From positions 1 to 51,315 of the forward strand of contig CAIZGR010000661.1 in the NCBI GenBank assembly GCA_903932535.1: a stretch of DNA of 51,315 nt, written 5' to 3'. Made by a program: the position numbers and the translations under genes. Under the pieces are notes generated by a model. The model did not search any database, was not told where the DNA came from, and worked only from the letters and a program-made list of their open reading frames with translations. Shown piece by piece: positions 40,157 to 49,929 of the stretch. This DNA is from an uncultured Hyphomicrobiales bacterium (GTDB taxonomy: Bacteria > Pseudomonadota > Alphaproteobacteria > Rhizobiales > Beijerinckiaceae). Numbering within the stretch: position 1 is the stretch's first letter; every line of letters starts with the position of its first letter.

Positions 40157-43100
40157 TGGCTGACGAGGACAACCCTTTTGCTTCGCTTGGCCCCGCGCCG
40201 GTTTCTCGCGCTGTTGCACAAGCTGGAATGACCGTCGATCAGCCGGACCGGCCAGATGACGACAATCCGTTTGCACAATTTGGCTCGAAGCCTGTAGCCC
40301 CGACGGGATCATTCACCGGCGCCGTCGCGCGCGGTGCTGTACGTGGTGTCACTCCTGCTGCTGGTGGCTTGGTGGGCGCTGGCGAAGGCGCAGCGCTTGG
40401 CGCGCTCGTTCCGGGTCTTGGCGAAACTGGCCTGTCGGAACTTGTCGGCGGCGTGATTGGCGGTTTTGCCGGGGCCTACGGCGCAGGAAAGACGCAGGAC
40501 TACGCGTTGTCGAAAGCGCCGGACTCTTGGGTGGATGCCTTAGGTCAAAGCGACCGCCAGCAGCGCCTCGACCAAGAACAACACCCCTACGGCTCTTTCT
40601 TTGGCGGCATGGTTCCGTTCGCTTTGACGATGACACCGTTCGCCGCCGGCGGCAAAGCGGCTGAATTGCCAGAGAACGCCACCAATCTACGGCGCCTGAT
40701 GGCAAACCCCGCCACGGCGCGCGTGTTTGGCGGTGCGATGATGGGCGGCGTCGAGTTGGCGCAGGAAGAAGTTCAGGACCGCGTCGATTGGGGAAACGTC
40801 GCTATCGCGACGGGCTTCGGTATGGTGTTCAACAGACCGAACCCGATCGGCGAAGCAATTGAAAATGTGGGTCCGCGTGCGTTTGGACACGGCACGGCGA
40901 AGGAAATAAACGCAGCTCGTGCGCAGGCCCGCGCGCGCGCCGGGATGCCTAATGGCGAGCCGAATATTTTTCCCCAGCAACCGGACGACAGCTACATAGA
41001 TTTCACCGGGCTCGACGAATACGAGCATCGCCCACCGACGCTGGCCGAAGCGAACGCCTACGGCGTCGGCGGCCCTGGCGCGACAGAACAGACTTTTATG
41101 GGTTCACACATGCGCGATCCGACCGCGCAGGCGGCAGCCGACGCCGCTTTACGCGAGGAGAACGCGACCATCGGTCCAATGGACAAGGTCGATGTGGACG
41201 CGCTGGCGCGGCGCTCCGAACGCGATCTGTTCGGTCGCTACGATGCGCTGCGCGACCAACGCGACGCGTTCGCCGATCAAATGCGCTCGCTGCGGGCGCC
41301 GGACGACGAAGAGACACAATCCGCGCAGCAGCGCGTCGCCGACGCTCAGGCGGCCTATGACGCGCATTTGGAGAAGGCGAGCGGCTACAAGGGCGGCCCC
41401 GACGCGCGGCGGCTGCGGGCGGAATTGCGCGACGCGCAGCGCCAGGCTGATGAGGTCGCGGCGCGCAAGGTCGCTGACAATTCGGAAGCTATCGCCGCCG
41501 CGACCGCCCAATATCAGGCGACCGACTACGCTTTGCGCGATTTGGGTCCGACGGTTGGTGCTGCACGGCGTCGCGCGGCCGAGCGCGCGGGCTCTGAGAT
41601 GGTGCAGCCCGTTGCTGTCGAGACAGAACCGGAGAACGTCGTAGCGAAGCCACAGGCCGCTGCGGTTACATCACAAACCCCAACGCTCGCAGAGATCGCC
41701 GCGCCGCCAAAGACGCTCGCAGAGCAAAAGGCGGCCATCGCCGAGGATGTGAAGCGGAAGGTCATAGCCGCCGGTCGTCCAGCCGACCAAGCGCAGGATG
41801 TGGGTACGCTGGTCGCCAATCACTTCGCCGTGCTTGCATCGCAATTCAAGGGCGCGCTCGGAACCGCGCTGGACTGGTATCGACGCGAGGGGCCGGAATG
41901 GCGCGGGCCGAAGGGCGAAAAAGCTTTAGGCGCCGAACCCAGCGCGGGTAATGGCGCGCCAGCCGCAGAAGTCCCGACAGGCAAGCCGGGAACGTTAGAG
42001 GCCTTGCTGGCGGCCAAGACGGAAGCCGACAAGGCCGCCGGGCCGCCGCCCGTTGTCGCCGCTGCGCCGGTTGAGCCGCCAGCCGCCAAAGAGACCAAGG
42101 GCAAAGTCAAAGGAAAAGCTGAGTCGAAGATCAGCGCCGCCGACGCGCGCGCGAAAGCCGAGAGTTTCGGCGTGTCCAATTTGATCGACGGCTTGCAGGC
42201 CGCTGGGGCAACGTCGGATGAGATTGCGGACGTCATTGGCAAGAAGTTGACCGTCGAAGAAATCGCGGCGCTGGAGCGCGCGCCAGTCGCGCCACGTCCC
42301 ACGGTCAAAACGGCAGCAAAGGAAAAAACCGGCGCGCCCGTCGAGGGCGCACGCGCGAAGGCCGACCGTTTGGAGATTTCGAACCTCATCGACCGACTGG
42401 GCGCGTCCGGCGCGAGCGCAGAGGACATTTCCGGCGTCATCGGCGGCAAACTGAGCCTAGACGAAATCGGCGAGATTCTCCGCGAAGGGCCGCGCGCGCG
42501 GAAAGCCGCCGAGCCAGCGCCAAAAACGGATGAGCCGTCGCCGACTGAAACCAAAGTCGAAGCGCCGGCCTCATCGACGCCGACCGTCACGCAAATGACC
42601 GGGTCGGCGATTGGCCGTTTCGTCGATCAAGTCGCCGTATCGCCGAAAGGCGTTCCCGCCCTGTCCGGCATCCTGCTTCGCGAGCCGGAACTTGTCGGTG
42701 CGATCCGCGAGGCGGCGGAAGGTATCTCGGTTCAGACCGAACATGGCCCGACGCGCGTTCCAGACGCCGACCACGCGGCGTTGTTCGAGGTTGGGCGCCG
42801 TCTCGCGACTGGCGACAAGATGGAGTCAAGCGCCGACGTGCATTTGCTGCGGCGCTTGCTTGAACGCTTCAAAGGCTTCGTCATTGAGGAGCCGGACTAC
42901 GAAACTCATTTTGAGACGGCGCGCGACGTCGAGCATCTCGCGACGGAATATTATCAACACGCGACGCGCCAAGCCGAAATAGGCAGACCCGCAGGGGACA
43001 TGCTGGCCGACGACGAGGCGCGCAAGGACTGGTCGCAACGCATCATTCGCGAGATTGCGGAAAACGCCAGATCGACGCCGCTTGAACCCGTTCGCGCGGC

Positions 43101-46100
43101 CTCGCAAGCCATCGACCGACTGACCGAAACCTCCGTTGCAGATCAGCGCGCGGCGTTGCCGAAATTCACTACGGAAGCAAGTGCGGCGATCCCCGCCGAC
43201 GACGAGGGCCGTGACCAGCCGGTCGGCGTCTTCATGTTCGACCCGCGCGACATCAACGTGGACGCCAGCCGATTCCAGTTCAAATCAGGCGGAGACAAAT
43301 ACGGCGTCACAGGCGCGTTGCGGTCGGTCAAGAAATGGGATCGCGCCAAGGCGCAAGCGATCATCGTCTGGGAGGATTTGAAGGGCAAGCTGTGGGTCGC
43401 CGACGGACATCAGCGGTCGGGACTCGCGCGCCGCTTGACCGAACAGGGGATGGCGAAAGACATTCAGCTTCCTGGACTGCTCTATCGCGAGAAGGACGGT
43501 ATTTCCGCTGAGGACGTGCGCGCCATCGCGGCTGTGACGAACATCGCCAACGGGTCCGGCTCAGCAATCGACGGCGCCAAGATTTTGCGCGCGCGGCCGG
43601 AATTGCTTGATGGTTCCGTTCCGCTGTCGGCAGGCAAGGGCGCGCAGGCGGCGGCGTTGGCCTCCCTCGGCGATGAGGCGTTTCGCGTGGTGGTCAACGA
43701 CGTCGTGCCGGAACACTTCGGCGCCATTGTCGGTCAGATCATCCCGCGCGATGAAGCGCGGCAACTCGCGGCCATCAAAGCGATAGCTCGGTTCGAGCCA
43801 AAGAGCGTCGAGGAAGCCACGGCGTTGACGCAGCGCGTGGCGGAATCGGAATTAGCGAAAGCGGAAGAAGGCCGGCAGCAATCGTTTTTCGGCGATTTAG
43901 AAAGCGCAGATTCGACCGCTGGCGAGGAAATGCGTATTGTGGGATCGGCGATCAAAGGGCTAAAACGCGACAAGGCGCTTTTTGCTCGCGTGGTCGCCAA
44001 CGCTGAGCGCATTGAGGAAAGCGGTTCCCGCATTGAGCGTGGCGGGGCTCAAAGCGTAGCGAGCGATGCGGAACTGTTCGCGCGTCGCCTTTCATCGGAT
44101 GCTTACACGGCCGGCCCCGTACGTGATGCGTTAACTTTGGCCGCAAGGAATTTGAAGGATGGAAAAGCCTCAATCGCCGACGCTGCCTCCAGCGTACTCG
44201 CTTCCCTTCGGAGCGAGGCTGAAAAAAATGTCGCTGGTCGGGCTGGCGATCTCGGACGCGCAGCAGAACCCGAAACCAAAACCGGAGCCGAGCGCGGCCC
44301 CGAAGGAACCCAGCAAACCCTAATCCCCGGCGTCGCGCCGGTCACAGAGCGCGAGCGCATTGAGGCGGCGGCAGCCAAGCCCTTGACTGGTGGCAACGCC
44401 GATATGCAGCACGAAGGGCTGTTCGGCGACGCTAAGGACCAAGCCGATCTATTCCAGCGCGACCGCGAGAAATTTGGCGGCTACGATCGCGGCGAACCTC
44501 GCGGCGTCATTCATCTGTTTTCAAGTCAGAACGCATCCACGCCGATTCACGAACTCGGCCACGATTTCCTTGAGCGGATGCGGCGCTACGGAAACCACGA
44601 ACTTGCGCCAGAGCAGCTTCGCAAGGATTGGCAGACAATCAAGCGCGCGCTGAAAATCGACGATGCCGACGTGCAAATCAAGCGGCCTGCACATGAACAA
44701 TTTGCCCGATGGTTCGAACAATATTTGCATGAAGGAATGGCCCCGTCGGCGGAATTGGCTGGCGTGTTCTCGCGATTCAAAAACTGGATGGCGAACATCT
44801 ACAAGAACGTCCGTGACATTTTCGACAGGCGGCAAATCCCAATGAACGCGGACGTGCGCGCTGTGTTTGATAGGATGCTATCCGAAGAGCCACGCGCCAC
44901 GGTGATCGCGCCACAACCCGCGCGCGCGCCGACGTTGGTTGACTTGCATACCGCCGAGGCCGCGCGCGTAGAGCCTGCACAGGCTCTCCCCGCCGCCGAG
45001 CGTATTGCGGCGGAACGCGCAGAAGCTGTCGCACCCCCGGAGGTTGAACATGAAATCGCCCCGACACTCGCCGAGATTGAAGCCAAGCGCACAGCCGCAG
45101 GATCAGGAGGCGACGCCGCAGGAGAAGCTGGACGCGGCGACGGCGGATTACCAGAAGTGGTCGGCGGTGGCGGCCAAACCGGGGCTCAGCCCGGCGGCGG
45201 CAAATTGGGCACTGAGCCAAGCCCAGAGCGCCAAGGCGGAAATGACGCTTCGGCAGAAGGCGGCGGCGTATCAGGAGGACCAACCGCCGGACAGCCCGCC
45301 GCCGGACGATCCGAATCTGGCGGCACTGCTGGGGGTAAGCCACTCGCCCCAGAACCCGTAGAACTTTTGACGCCGCCAAAGCGTTTTATCGACAAAGCCG
45401 GAAATCTGCGGCTGGATAACGTCAATGGCGTTGAGGACCTAAAGACGCTCGCGCGCGAGATCGCCGAGTCGAACAAGGGTTTCGTCGGAGACCGGCGCGC
45501 GCCACTTTCCGACGCTGAGGTAATGAGGCTTCAGGAATCAATCGGCGACGACCGTGTGACGCGGAAGACGCTCGGCGAAGCGTCCAATGCCGAAGAAGGT
45601 CTTGCCATTCAGCGAATAGCCGCGCAGGCGTGGCGCGACATGCACGACGCGGCGCAGACCTTCAAACAATCTCGTTCGGACGCTGATCTTTTTGCCTACA
45701 TCGAAAAGCAGCAGCGCGCGACAATGATGCAGGCTTACTACAGCCAAGCGACGGCTGAGGCAGGCCGTGCGTTGCGCGCTATGCGAAAAGTTCAAGAGTT
45801 TTGGTCCCCCGGAGCGGAAGTGGCCAAGGCGACGACAGAAGGCGCTCCAAAACCAACGCCAAGCGACGTCATCACCCAAGCGACAGGACAGACGCTGTTT
45901 CAAAAAGCGCAAGAAGCTCTCTTGGTTGCCGAATACGAAAATCCGCAGTCCGCCGCGCGCTTCAATTCATGGACGCGCCGACATTCATTTGGTCGCTGCC
46001 TTCTCGAATATTGGGTCAATGGGCTCATTTCGGGAACGGCGACGCACACGACATATTTGGTTGGAAACGCACTTTTGGCGTTGAATAAGGGATTGCTTGA

Positions 46101-47925
46101 AACGCCCATGGCGGCAGCGATTGGCGCGACACGCGGCATGATGGGGCGCCAGACCGGAAACGTTGTGCAGTTCGGAGAGACGGCGGCTCGTCTGCGTGGC
46201 GCGGTGTCCGGTTTTGCGCCAGCGGCTCAAGCCGCAGCGGAGACGCTTCGAACAGGCGTCACCGGACAGTTGCCGGGGCATGGAGAGACGTTTCGCCTGC
46301 CGTTCCAACCCGAGAGCGCGCCGCCGACGGAAGGCGCGCCGCTCAACGAACGCGCGACTATGCAGGATGCGAAGGTCGCGCTCTACGGCGCCTCGCGCGG
46401 CATCCTTGACGGAATACTGTCCATCGGAAAAATATTGGAGGCGACACCCGAAGGGTCGGCCCCTGTCTCTGCTCAATATTCCGCGCTCGGAGCGATACCC
46501 GATCTGCAAATCAGGGGCGGTGTCCTCCCGGTCGGGCAAGTCCTACGCGCCCCTTCGCGTGCTGTGGCGACGATTCACACTTTCATGCGTGCGATGAATT
46601 ATTCGATGGAAAAGAACGCAGCCGTCTATCGTCAGGCGCTCGCAGAGAGCGAGGGTGCGGGGTGGTCGCAGGAACAACTGCATGCGCGCATAGGCGATCT
46701 GACCAACAACACGCCGGAACAAATTGTCGATTCGTCATCGACGGCAGCCACAGAACTTACCCTCATGGGTCCGGCAGGTGAATTCACGCGTCGCATCTCA
46801 GCAATTACTAACTGGGCGCCGAACCTGCCGCTGCTCGGCGAGACGCCCATCCTCAAATTCATCGACCCGTTCGTGCATATCGCGTCGAATATCGTCGATC
46901 AGACCTTCGTGCAGCGCACGCCGCTGGGCCTTCTTTCTGGCGAAGTTCGACGCGACCTGTTTGGCCGCAACGGCGTCGCCGCGCAGGACATGGCGCAGGC
47001 CCGCATGATCGTCGGCTCGGCGCTCGCCCTCGGCTTCGGCGCCCTCGCTTCGCGCGGCGTCGTCACCGGATCGGGACCAATCGACAAAAGCGCGGCGCGG
47101 GCTTGGCGGCTCGCCGGCTATCAGCCGCACTCCGTGCTGATCGGCAGCACTTGGTATCAGATGAACCGTTTGGGGCCGCTCGGGATGTTGTTGGGAACAG
47201 CGGCTGATTTATATGACGTGGCGCACGCCGCTTCCAAAGAGGACATGCTGCAAGTCGGCAACTTGCTGGCGCGCGCGCTATATCAAAACGTTTTAGATGA
47301 AAGTTTTATGCGCGGTCCAGCCGATCTCATCCAGGCAATCGACGATCCGGGCCGCTACGGCGAACGCTGGATTCAGGGCTTTGCAAGCTCGTTTGTTCCT
47401 TACAGCGTCGGTCTTTCGCAGATCACGCGCGCCTCCGACCCCTACGCTCGCGAAGCGCGCACAGTGATGGATTCGATAAGGCAGAAAATTCCAGGTCTTT
47501 CCGAATCGCTTCTGCCGCGCCTTGATATTTGGGGCCAACCTATTCCGAGTCGCGACGCTCTGATCGCAGCCGGCCTGACGGCGATCTACGAACAGCGAAT
47601 GAGCACCGATCCCGTCAACATCGCCCTGAACGACATCGGGGTCGGCTTCGGTGCTGTCGAGCGCTCGATTCGAAATGTCAAACTGACCGATCAACAGTAC
47701 GACGATTTCGCACGCTTCGCCGGGCGCATGGCGAAGATGAGGCTCGACACAATCGTCAACTCGCCAGATTGGCGAACATGGCCACCGGGTGTGCAGGCGA
47801 TGGTTGCCAAAGAGACCGTCGAGCAATCGCGCGAATCGGCGCGAAATCTGATGTTTGTAAAATATCCTCAGATATTTGCCGACTCAACAAAGTTGATCAG
47901 GCAAAAAACGTTCGCAGGTAAATAA
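40156..47925 (+). CDS. Giant polyvalent internal virion protein
   Basis: A 2589-residue protein, the largest in the window. N-terminal DNPFASLG/DNPFAQFGS tags precede a Gly-rich hydrophobic segment (about 60-120). A coiled coil lies at about 340-470. Two tandem 60-residue repeats sit at about 658-775. A ParB-like domain (about 1015-1130) has VADGHQRSGLARRL with H1085. A HELGH zincin (H1465, E1466, H1469) is followed by AHEQFARWFEQYL. The final 700 residues are the helical end usual in giant phage virion proteins. It would be delivered with DNA; its targets are unknown. Confidence 0.75.
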   Translation: MADEDNPFASLGPAPVSRAVAQAGMTVDQPDRPDDDNPFAQFGSKPVAPTGSFTGAVARGAVRGVTPAAGGLVGAGEGAALGALVPGLGETGLSELVGGVIGGFAGAYGAGKTQDYALSKAPDSWVDALGQSDRQQRLDQEQHPYGSFFGGMVPFALTMTPFAAGGKAAELPENATNLRRLMANPATARVFGGAMMGGVELAQEEVQDRVDWGNVAIATGFGMVFNRPNPIGEAIENVGPRAFGHGTAKEINAARAQARARAGMPNGEPNIFPQQPDDSYIDFTGLDEYEHRPPTLAEANAYGVGGPGATEQTFMGSHMRDPTAQAAADAALREENATIGPMDKVDVDALARRSERDLFGRYDALRDQRDAFADQMRSLRAPDDEETQSAQQRVADAQAAYDAHLEKASGYKGGPDARRLRAELRDAQRQADEVAARKVADNSEAIAAATAQYQATDYALRDLGPTVGAARRRAAERAGSEMVQPVAVETEPENVVAKPQAAAVTSQTPTLAEIAAPPKTLAEQKAAIAEDVKRKVIAAGRPADQAQDVGTLVANHFAVLASQFKGALGTALDWYRREGPEWRGPKGEKALGAEPSAGNGAPAAEVPTGKPGTLEALLAAKTEADKAAGPPPVVAAAPVEPPAAKETKGKVKGKAESKISAADARAKAESFGVSNLIDGLQAAGATSDEIADVIGKKLTVEEIAALERAPVAPRPTVKTAAKEKTGAPVEGARAKADRLEISNLIDRLGASGASAEDISGVIGGKLSLDEIGEILREGPRARKAAEPAPKTDEPSPTETKVEAPASSTPTVTQMTGSAIGRFVDQVAVSPKGVPALSGILLREPELVGAIREAAEGISVQTEHGPTRVPDADHAALFEVGRRLATGDKMESSADVHLLRRLLERFKGFVIEEPDYETHFETARDVEHLATEYYQHATRQAEIGRPAGDMLADDEARKDWSQRIIREIAENARSTPLEPVRAASQAIDRLTETSVADQRAALPKFTTEASAAIPADDEGRDQPVGVFMFDPRDINVDASRFQFKSGGDKYGVTGALRSVKKWDRAKAQAIIVWEDLKGKLWVADGHQRSGLARRLTEQGMAKDIQLPGLLYREKDGISAEDVRAIAAVTNIANGSGSAIDGAKILRARPELLDGSVPLSAGKGAQAAALASLGDEAFRVVVNDVVPEHFGAIVGQIIPRDEARQLAAIKAIARFEPKSVEEATALTQRVAESELAKAEEGRQQSFFGDLESADSTAGEEMRIVGSAIKGLKRDKALFARVVANAERIEESGSRIERGGAQSVASDAELFARRLSSDAYTAGPVRDALTLAARNLKDGKASIADAASSVLASLRSEAEKNVAGRAGDLGRAAEPETKTGAERGPEGTQQTLIPGVAPVTERERIEAAAAKPLTGGNADMQHEGLFGDAKDQADLFQRDREKFGGYDRGEPRGVIHLFSSQNASTPIHELGHDFLERMRRYGNHELAPEQLRKDWQTIKRALKIDDADVQIKRPAHEQFARWFEQYLHEGMAPSAELAGVFSRFKNWMANIYKNVRDIFDRRQIPMNADVRAVFDRMLSEEPRATVIAPQPARAPTLVDLHTAEAARVEPAQALPAAERIAAERAEAVAPPEVEHEIAPTLAEIEAKRTAAGSGGDAAGEAGRGDGGLPEVVGGGGQTGAQPGGGKLGTEPSPERQGGNDASAEGGGVSGGPTAGQPAAGRSESGGTAGGKPLAPEPVELLTPPKRFIDKAGNLRLDNVNGVEDLKTLAREIAESNKGFVGDRRAPLSDAEVMRLQESIGDDRVTRKTLGEASNAEEGLAIQRIAAQAWRDMHDAAQTFKQSRSDADLFAYIEKQQRATMMQAYYSQATAEAGRALRAMRKVQEFWSPGAEVAKATTEGAPKPTPSDVITQATGQTLFQKAQEALLVAEYENPQSAARFNSWTRRHSFGRCLLEYWVNGLISGTATHTTYLVGNALLALNKGLLETPMAAAIGATRGMMGRQTGNVVQFGETAARLRGAVSGFAPAAQAAAETLRTGVTGQLPGHGETFRLPFQPESAPPTEGAPLNERATMQDAKVALYGASRGILDGILSIGKILEATPEGSAPVSAQYSALGAIPDLQIRGGVLPVGQVLRAPSRAVATIHTFMRAMNYSMEKNAAVYRQALAESEGAGWSQEQLHARIGDLTNNTPEQIVDSSSTAATELTLMGPAGEFTRRISAITNWAPNLPLLGETPILKFIDPFVHIASNIVDQTFVQRTPLGLLSGEVRRDLFGRNGVAAQDMAQARMIVGSALALGFGALASRGVVTGSGPIDKSAARAWRLAGYQPHSVLIGSTWYQMNRLGPLGMLLGTAADLYDVAHAASKEDMLQVGNLLARALYQNVLDESFMRGPADLIQAIDDPGRYGERWIQGFASSFVPYSVGLSQITRASDPYAREARTVMDSIRQKIPGLSESLLPRLDIWGQPIPSRDALIAAGLTAIYEQRMSTDPVNIALNDIGVGFGAVERSIRNVKLTDQQYDDFARFAGRMAKMRLDTIVNSPDWRTWPPGVQAMVAKETVEQSRESARNLMFVKYPQIFADSTKLIRQKTFAGK

Positions 47926-47955
47926 TATTGTATGTGATAGTTTATTATATCTTGG

Positions 47956-48288
47956 CTATTGGCTAAGTTGTAACGCAAATTGCGCACAGCCTCCCTCACT
48001 TCCTTCTGCGTCAGATGATTTTATAATTTCGTCCGAGTCAACAATTACCCGAATAGTGCAACCAAAACTGGTTCCATTTACATATCGATTTGTTGACCAA
48101 ATATATACTTTCTGTCCAGCAATTTCGCGTTGGTCTGTCGGGTATCCAAGTTTTGCAATTGCAATACTTGCCCTCTGTCCAATCATTGCACCCATCCGCG
48201 TCGGAATAATCTGCGATGCACATGAAGAAAGCAAAATTGAAACAATTAAGCCGCCACATGCCGTAATTCTATTTTCAGCGGTCCGCAT
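47956..48288 (-). CDS. Predicted outer-membrane lipoprotein
   Basis: A 110-residue protein with an N-terminal lipoprotein signal, CGGLIVSILLSSCAS (lipobox LSSC, acylated C23), then a soluble domain with two further cysteines. GGGGAG lies 4 bases before the ATG at 48288. It is more AT-rich than most of the window and on the opposite strand to structural genes, as expected of an independently acquired lysogenic-conversion gene. A role in blocking a phage receptor is inference from parallels such as the T5 lipoprotein. Confidence 0.6.
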   Translation of the reverse strand: MRTAENRITACGGLIVSILLSSCASQIIPTRMGAMIGQRASIAIAKLGYPTDQREIAGQKVYIWSTNRYVNGTSFGCTIRVIVDSDEIIKSSDAEGSEGGCAQFALQLSQ

Positions 48289-48308
48289 CGCGCTCCCCAA
48301 GCTTCACG

Positions 48309-48515
48309 TTATTTCGGAGACGCTAGCGCTTTCTCGACAAGCCGTCGAATCGCCTCGGGGCGAGATGGTTTGGGGTCTGGCTGAGCGGCGATCCAGTCGT
48401 CGAGAACGTCAATGGCGGCGTGAGGCATACGAACCATAACACCCGGCATTTGCCCGCCTGTAGAAGGTCGGCCACGGCCACGCTTTTTTGAGGTATCCGA
48501 TATTGACGTGGGCAT
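48309..48515 (-). CDS. Ribbon-helix-helix regulator
   Basis: A 68-residue protein. KKRGRGRPSTGGQMPGVMVR begins the ribbon and AIDVLDDWIAAQPDPKPSRP then EAIRRLVEKAL supply the two helices, as in Arc/CopG-type proteins. Its start codon lies inside an inverted repeat AGGTATCC...GGATACCT (48491-48530), suggesting autoregulation. It is 21 bases from the lipoprotein gene on the same strand. It might be an antitoxin, but no toxin is beside it. Confidence 0.7.
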   Translation of the reverse strand: MPTSISDTSKKRGRGRPSTGGQMPGVMVRMPHAAIDVLDDWIAAQPDPKPSRPEAIRRLVEKALASPK

Positions 48516-48530
48516 TTTTTCAGGATACCT
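48491..48530. promoter_or_regulatory. Inverted repeat over the RHH start, candidate operator
   Basis: AGGTATCC (48491-48498) and GGATACCT (48523-48530) are perfect 8-bp arms spanning the RHH gene's start codon (48513-48515). ATTTTTTCAGG at 48514-48524 equals the first 11 bases of the 19-bp leader element found twice near 10.3-10.6 kb. Confidence 0.45.
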
Positions 48531-48607
48531 ATAAATAAGTCGGGCGGCAAGAGAGATTGGGCCCTCTCCAGCCGCCCTGACCAAGGCAACCTGTTACGGA
48601 GGTCGCG

Positions 48608-49042
48608 ATGGCTGATGCCGCGCATAGCACAACTGTATCCCGTCGTCAGGCGCTGGCGATTAGCGTCGGCGTCCCGGCGGCTATTGCAGCTTTCGCCTAC
48701 GGTGTCCCCGTCAAAGCGACGACTCTGGCCGATGAGTTCGAGACCGCATTGGCGGCTGAGCGGGCCGTCAACACCGAGTGGAACGAGCTTGGCCCGGATT
48801 ATAACTGTAGCCCTGAGTGGGAAGCGGCCTACAACCGTGTGTCTGCGCAGACCTCAAGGGTCGTGGACAAGATTATCGCTGATCCGTCCCGGAACCTTGA
48901 AAGTTTGAGACTGAAAAGCCAGGCTTATCTATGGTGCTATGCCAACGACGCAGAAGATGCGCTCGCGTGCTTATTGGAGAAGTCCAACACGACTGATGTG
49001 AAAGTGTTGCACGCAATCCTGCGCGATTTGCTCGCGATTTAA
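48608..49042 (+). CDS. Tat-signal-like hypothetical protein
   Basis: A 144-residue protein. TVSRRQALAISVGVPAAIAA at the N-terminus has a twin-arginine SRRQxL pattern followed by a hydrophobic stretch. The remainder is helical (ADEFETALAAERAVNTEW...LRLKSQAYLWCYANDAED). ACGGAGGTCGCG precedes the ATG. I recall similar proteins in Hyphomicrobiales genomes. Its position after a divergent RHH gene suggests RHH control. Confidence 0.55.
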   Translation: MADAAHSTTVSRRQALAISVGVPAAIAAFAYGVPVKATTLADEFETALAAERAVNTEWNELGPDYNCSPEWEAAYNRVSAQTSRVVDKIIADPSRNLESLRLKSQAYLWCYANDAEDALACLLEKSNTTDVKVLHAILRDLLAI

Positions 49043-49059
49043 ATAACACGAATTCCGCT

Positions 49060-49149
49060 CTTGGCCGGGCGGATGAAAGACGCGGATTCCCGGAGCTTCA
49101 TTGGCCCCGGTTCCGCGATTGCGGACCCGCGCGTCTCGGGCCGGCCAAG
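49060..49149 (+). promoter_or_regulatory. Long-range stem in the leader of the 49174 gene
   Basis: CTTGGCCGG (49060-49068) is perfectly complementary to CCGGCCAAG (49141-49149) 72 bases later, in the 131-base leader of the gene at 49174. Smaller GC-rich pairings lie between. It may structure the leader and control translation; the last strand ends 24 bases before the ATG. Confidence 0.35.
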
Positions 49150-49173
49150 GCCGGGCGCCAATGAGGACTGAAA

Positions 49174-49929
49174 ATGGCAAAAGCAAAAGAAGTAAGCGCA
49201 GAAATCAGCATCGTGCCGCTCAAGCGCGCGACGTTGAAACTCAGGATCATCGGCACGACACCGCTGTTTCAAAACCGCATGGCGAACAAGGTCAAACAGG
49301 GCTTGTTGGTCGGCGGTGGAAAGAAAACCAAAGCCGAACGGGTCAACATTAAGCACGAGCCGCTGCGCGAGTTTCGCGACAGCGCCGAGATCGTCCCCGT
49401 TGGGCCGACGGCGCTCGGGCTGCGTGTAGTGGCCGTCAAGGCGGCTATGTGCACAGCGGCTCTGGAAACGCCGGGGCTGACGAAAACCTCGACGCAGAGG
49501 CTGCTGTTCATGCCGGGGGACTTCTTTCCGCTCTACGGGACGCCGCAGCTTCGCATGGACGTAACGCGCTCGGCGGATATCAATCGGACGCCAGACGTTC
49601 GCACGCGGGCTTTCCTGCCCAAATGGGGAGCGGAAGTCAAGATCCAATTCATTGTGCCTCAGTTCAGCGTCGCGGGCGTCGTCGCCCTGCTTTGCAACGC
49701 TGGCGTCCTAATCGGCGTTGGCGATTTCCGGCAGGAGAAAGGTAAGGGCGCGTTTGGATCGTTCCGCGTGATCGGCGAAGGCGAAAAGGACGCCGAATGG
49801 GACGACTTAATAAAGAATCATGGTCGCAAGGCTCAGGCGGCGGCGCTGGACCGACCGCAATATGCGGATCGCGACACCGAAGACCTGATGGCCTTCTACG
49901 AAACCGAAGTGAAACGGAGGGCTGCGTAA
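49174..49929 (+). CDS. Conserved phage protein with RAMP-like glycine loop
   Basis: A 251-residue protein. IIGTTPLFQNRM near the N-terminus, RSADINRTPDVRTRAFLPKW (about residues 132-151) and VLIGVGDFRQEKGKGAFGSF (178-197) are blocks I recognise from an unnamed family common in phage genomes. The last, a Gly-x-Gly...Lys-Gly-x-Gly loop after a hydrophobic strand, recalls RRM/RAMP-fold proteins such as Cas5/Cas7, but this is only a pattern. AATGAGGACTGAAA precedes the ATG. It overlaps the next gene by one base. Confidence 0.6.
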   Translation: MAKAKEVSAEISIVPLKRATLKLRIIGTTPLFQNRMANKVKQGLLVGGGKKTKAERVNIKHEPLREFRDSAEIVPVGPTALGLRVVAVKAAMCTAALETPGLTKTSTQRLLFMPGDFFPLYGTPQLRMDVTRSADINRTPDVRTRAFLPKWGAEVKIQFIVPQFSVAGVVALLCNAGVLIGVGDFRQEKGKGAFGSFRVIGEGEKDAEWDDLIKNHGRKAQAAALDRPQYADRDTEDLMAFYETEVKRRAA

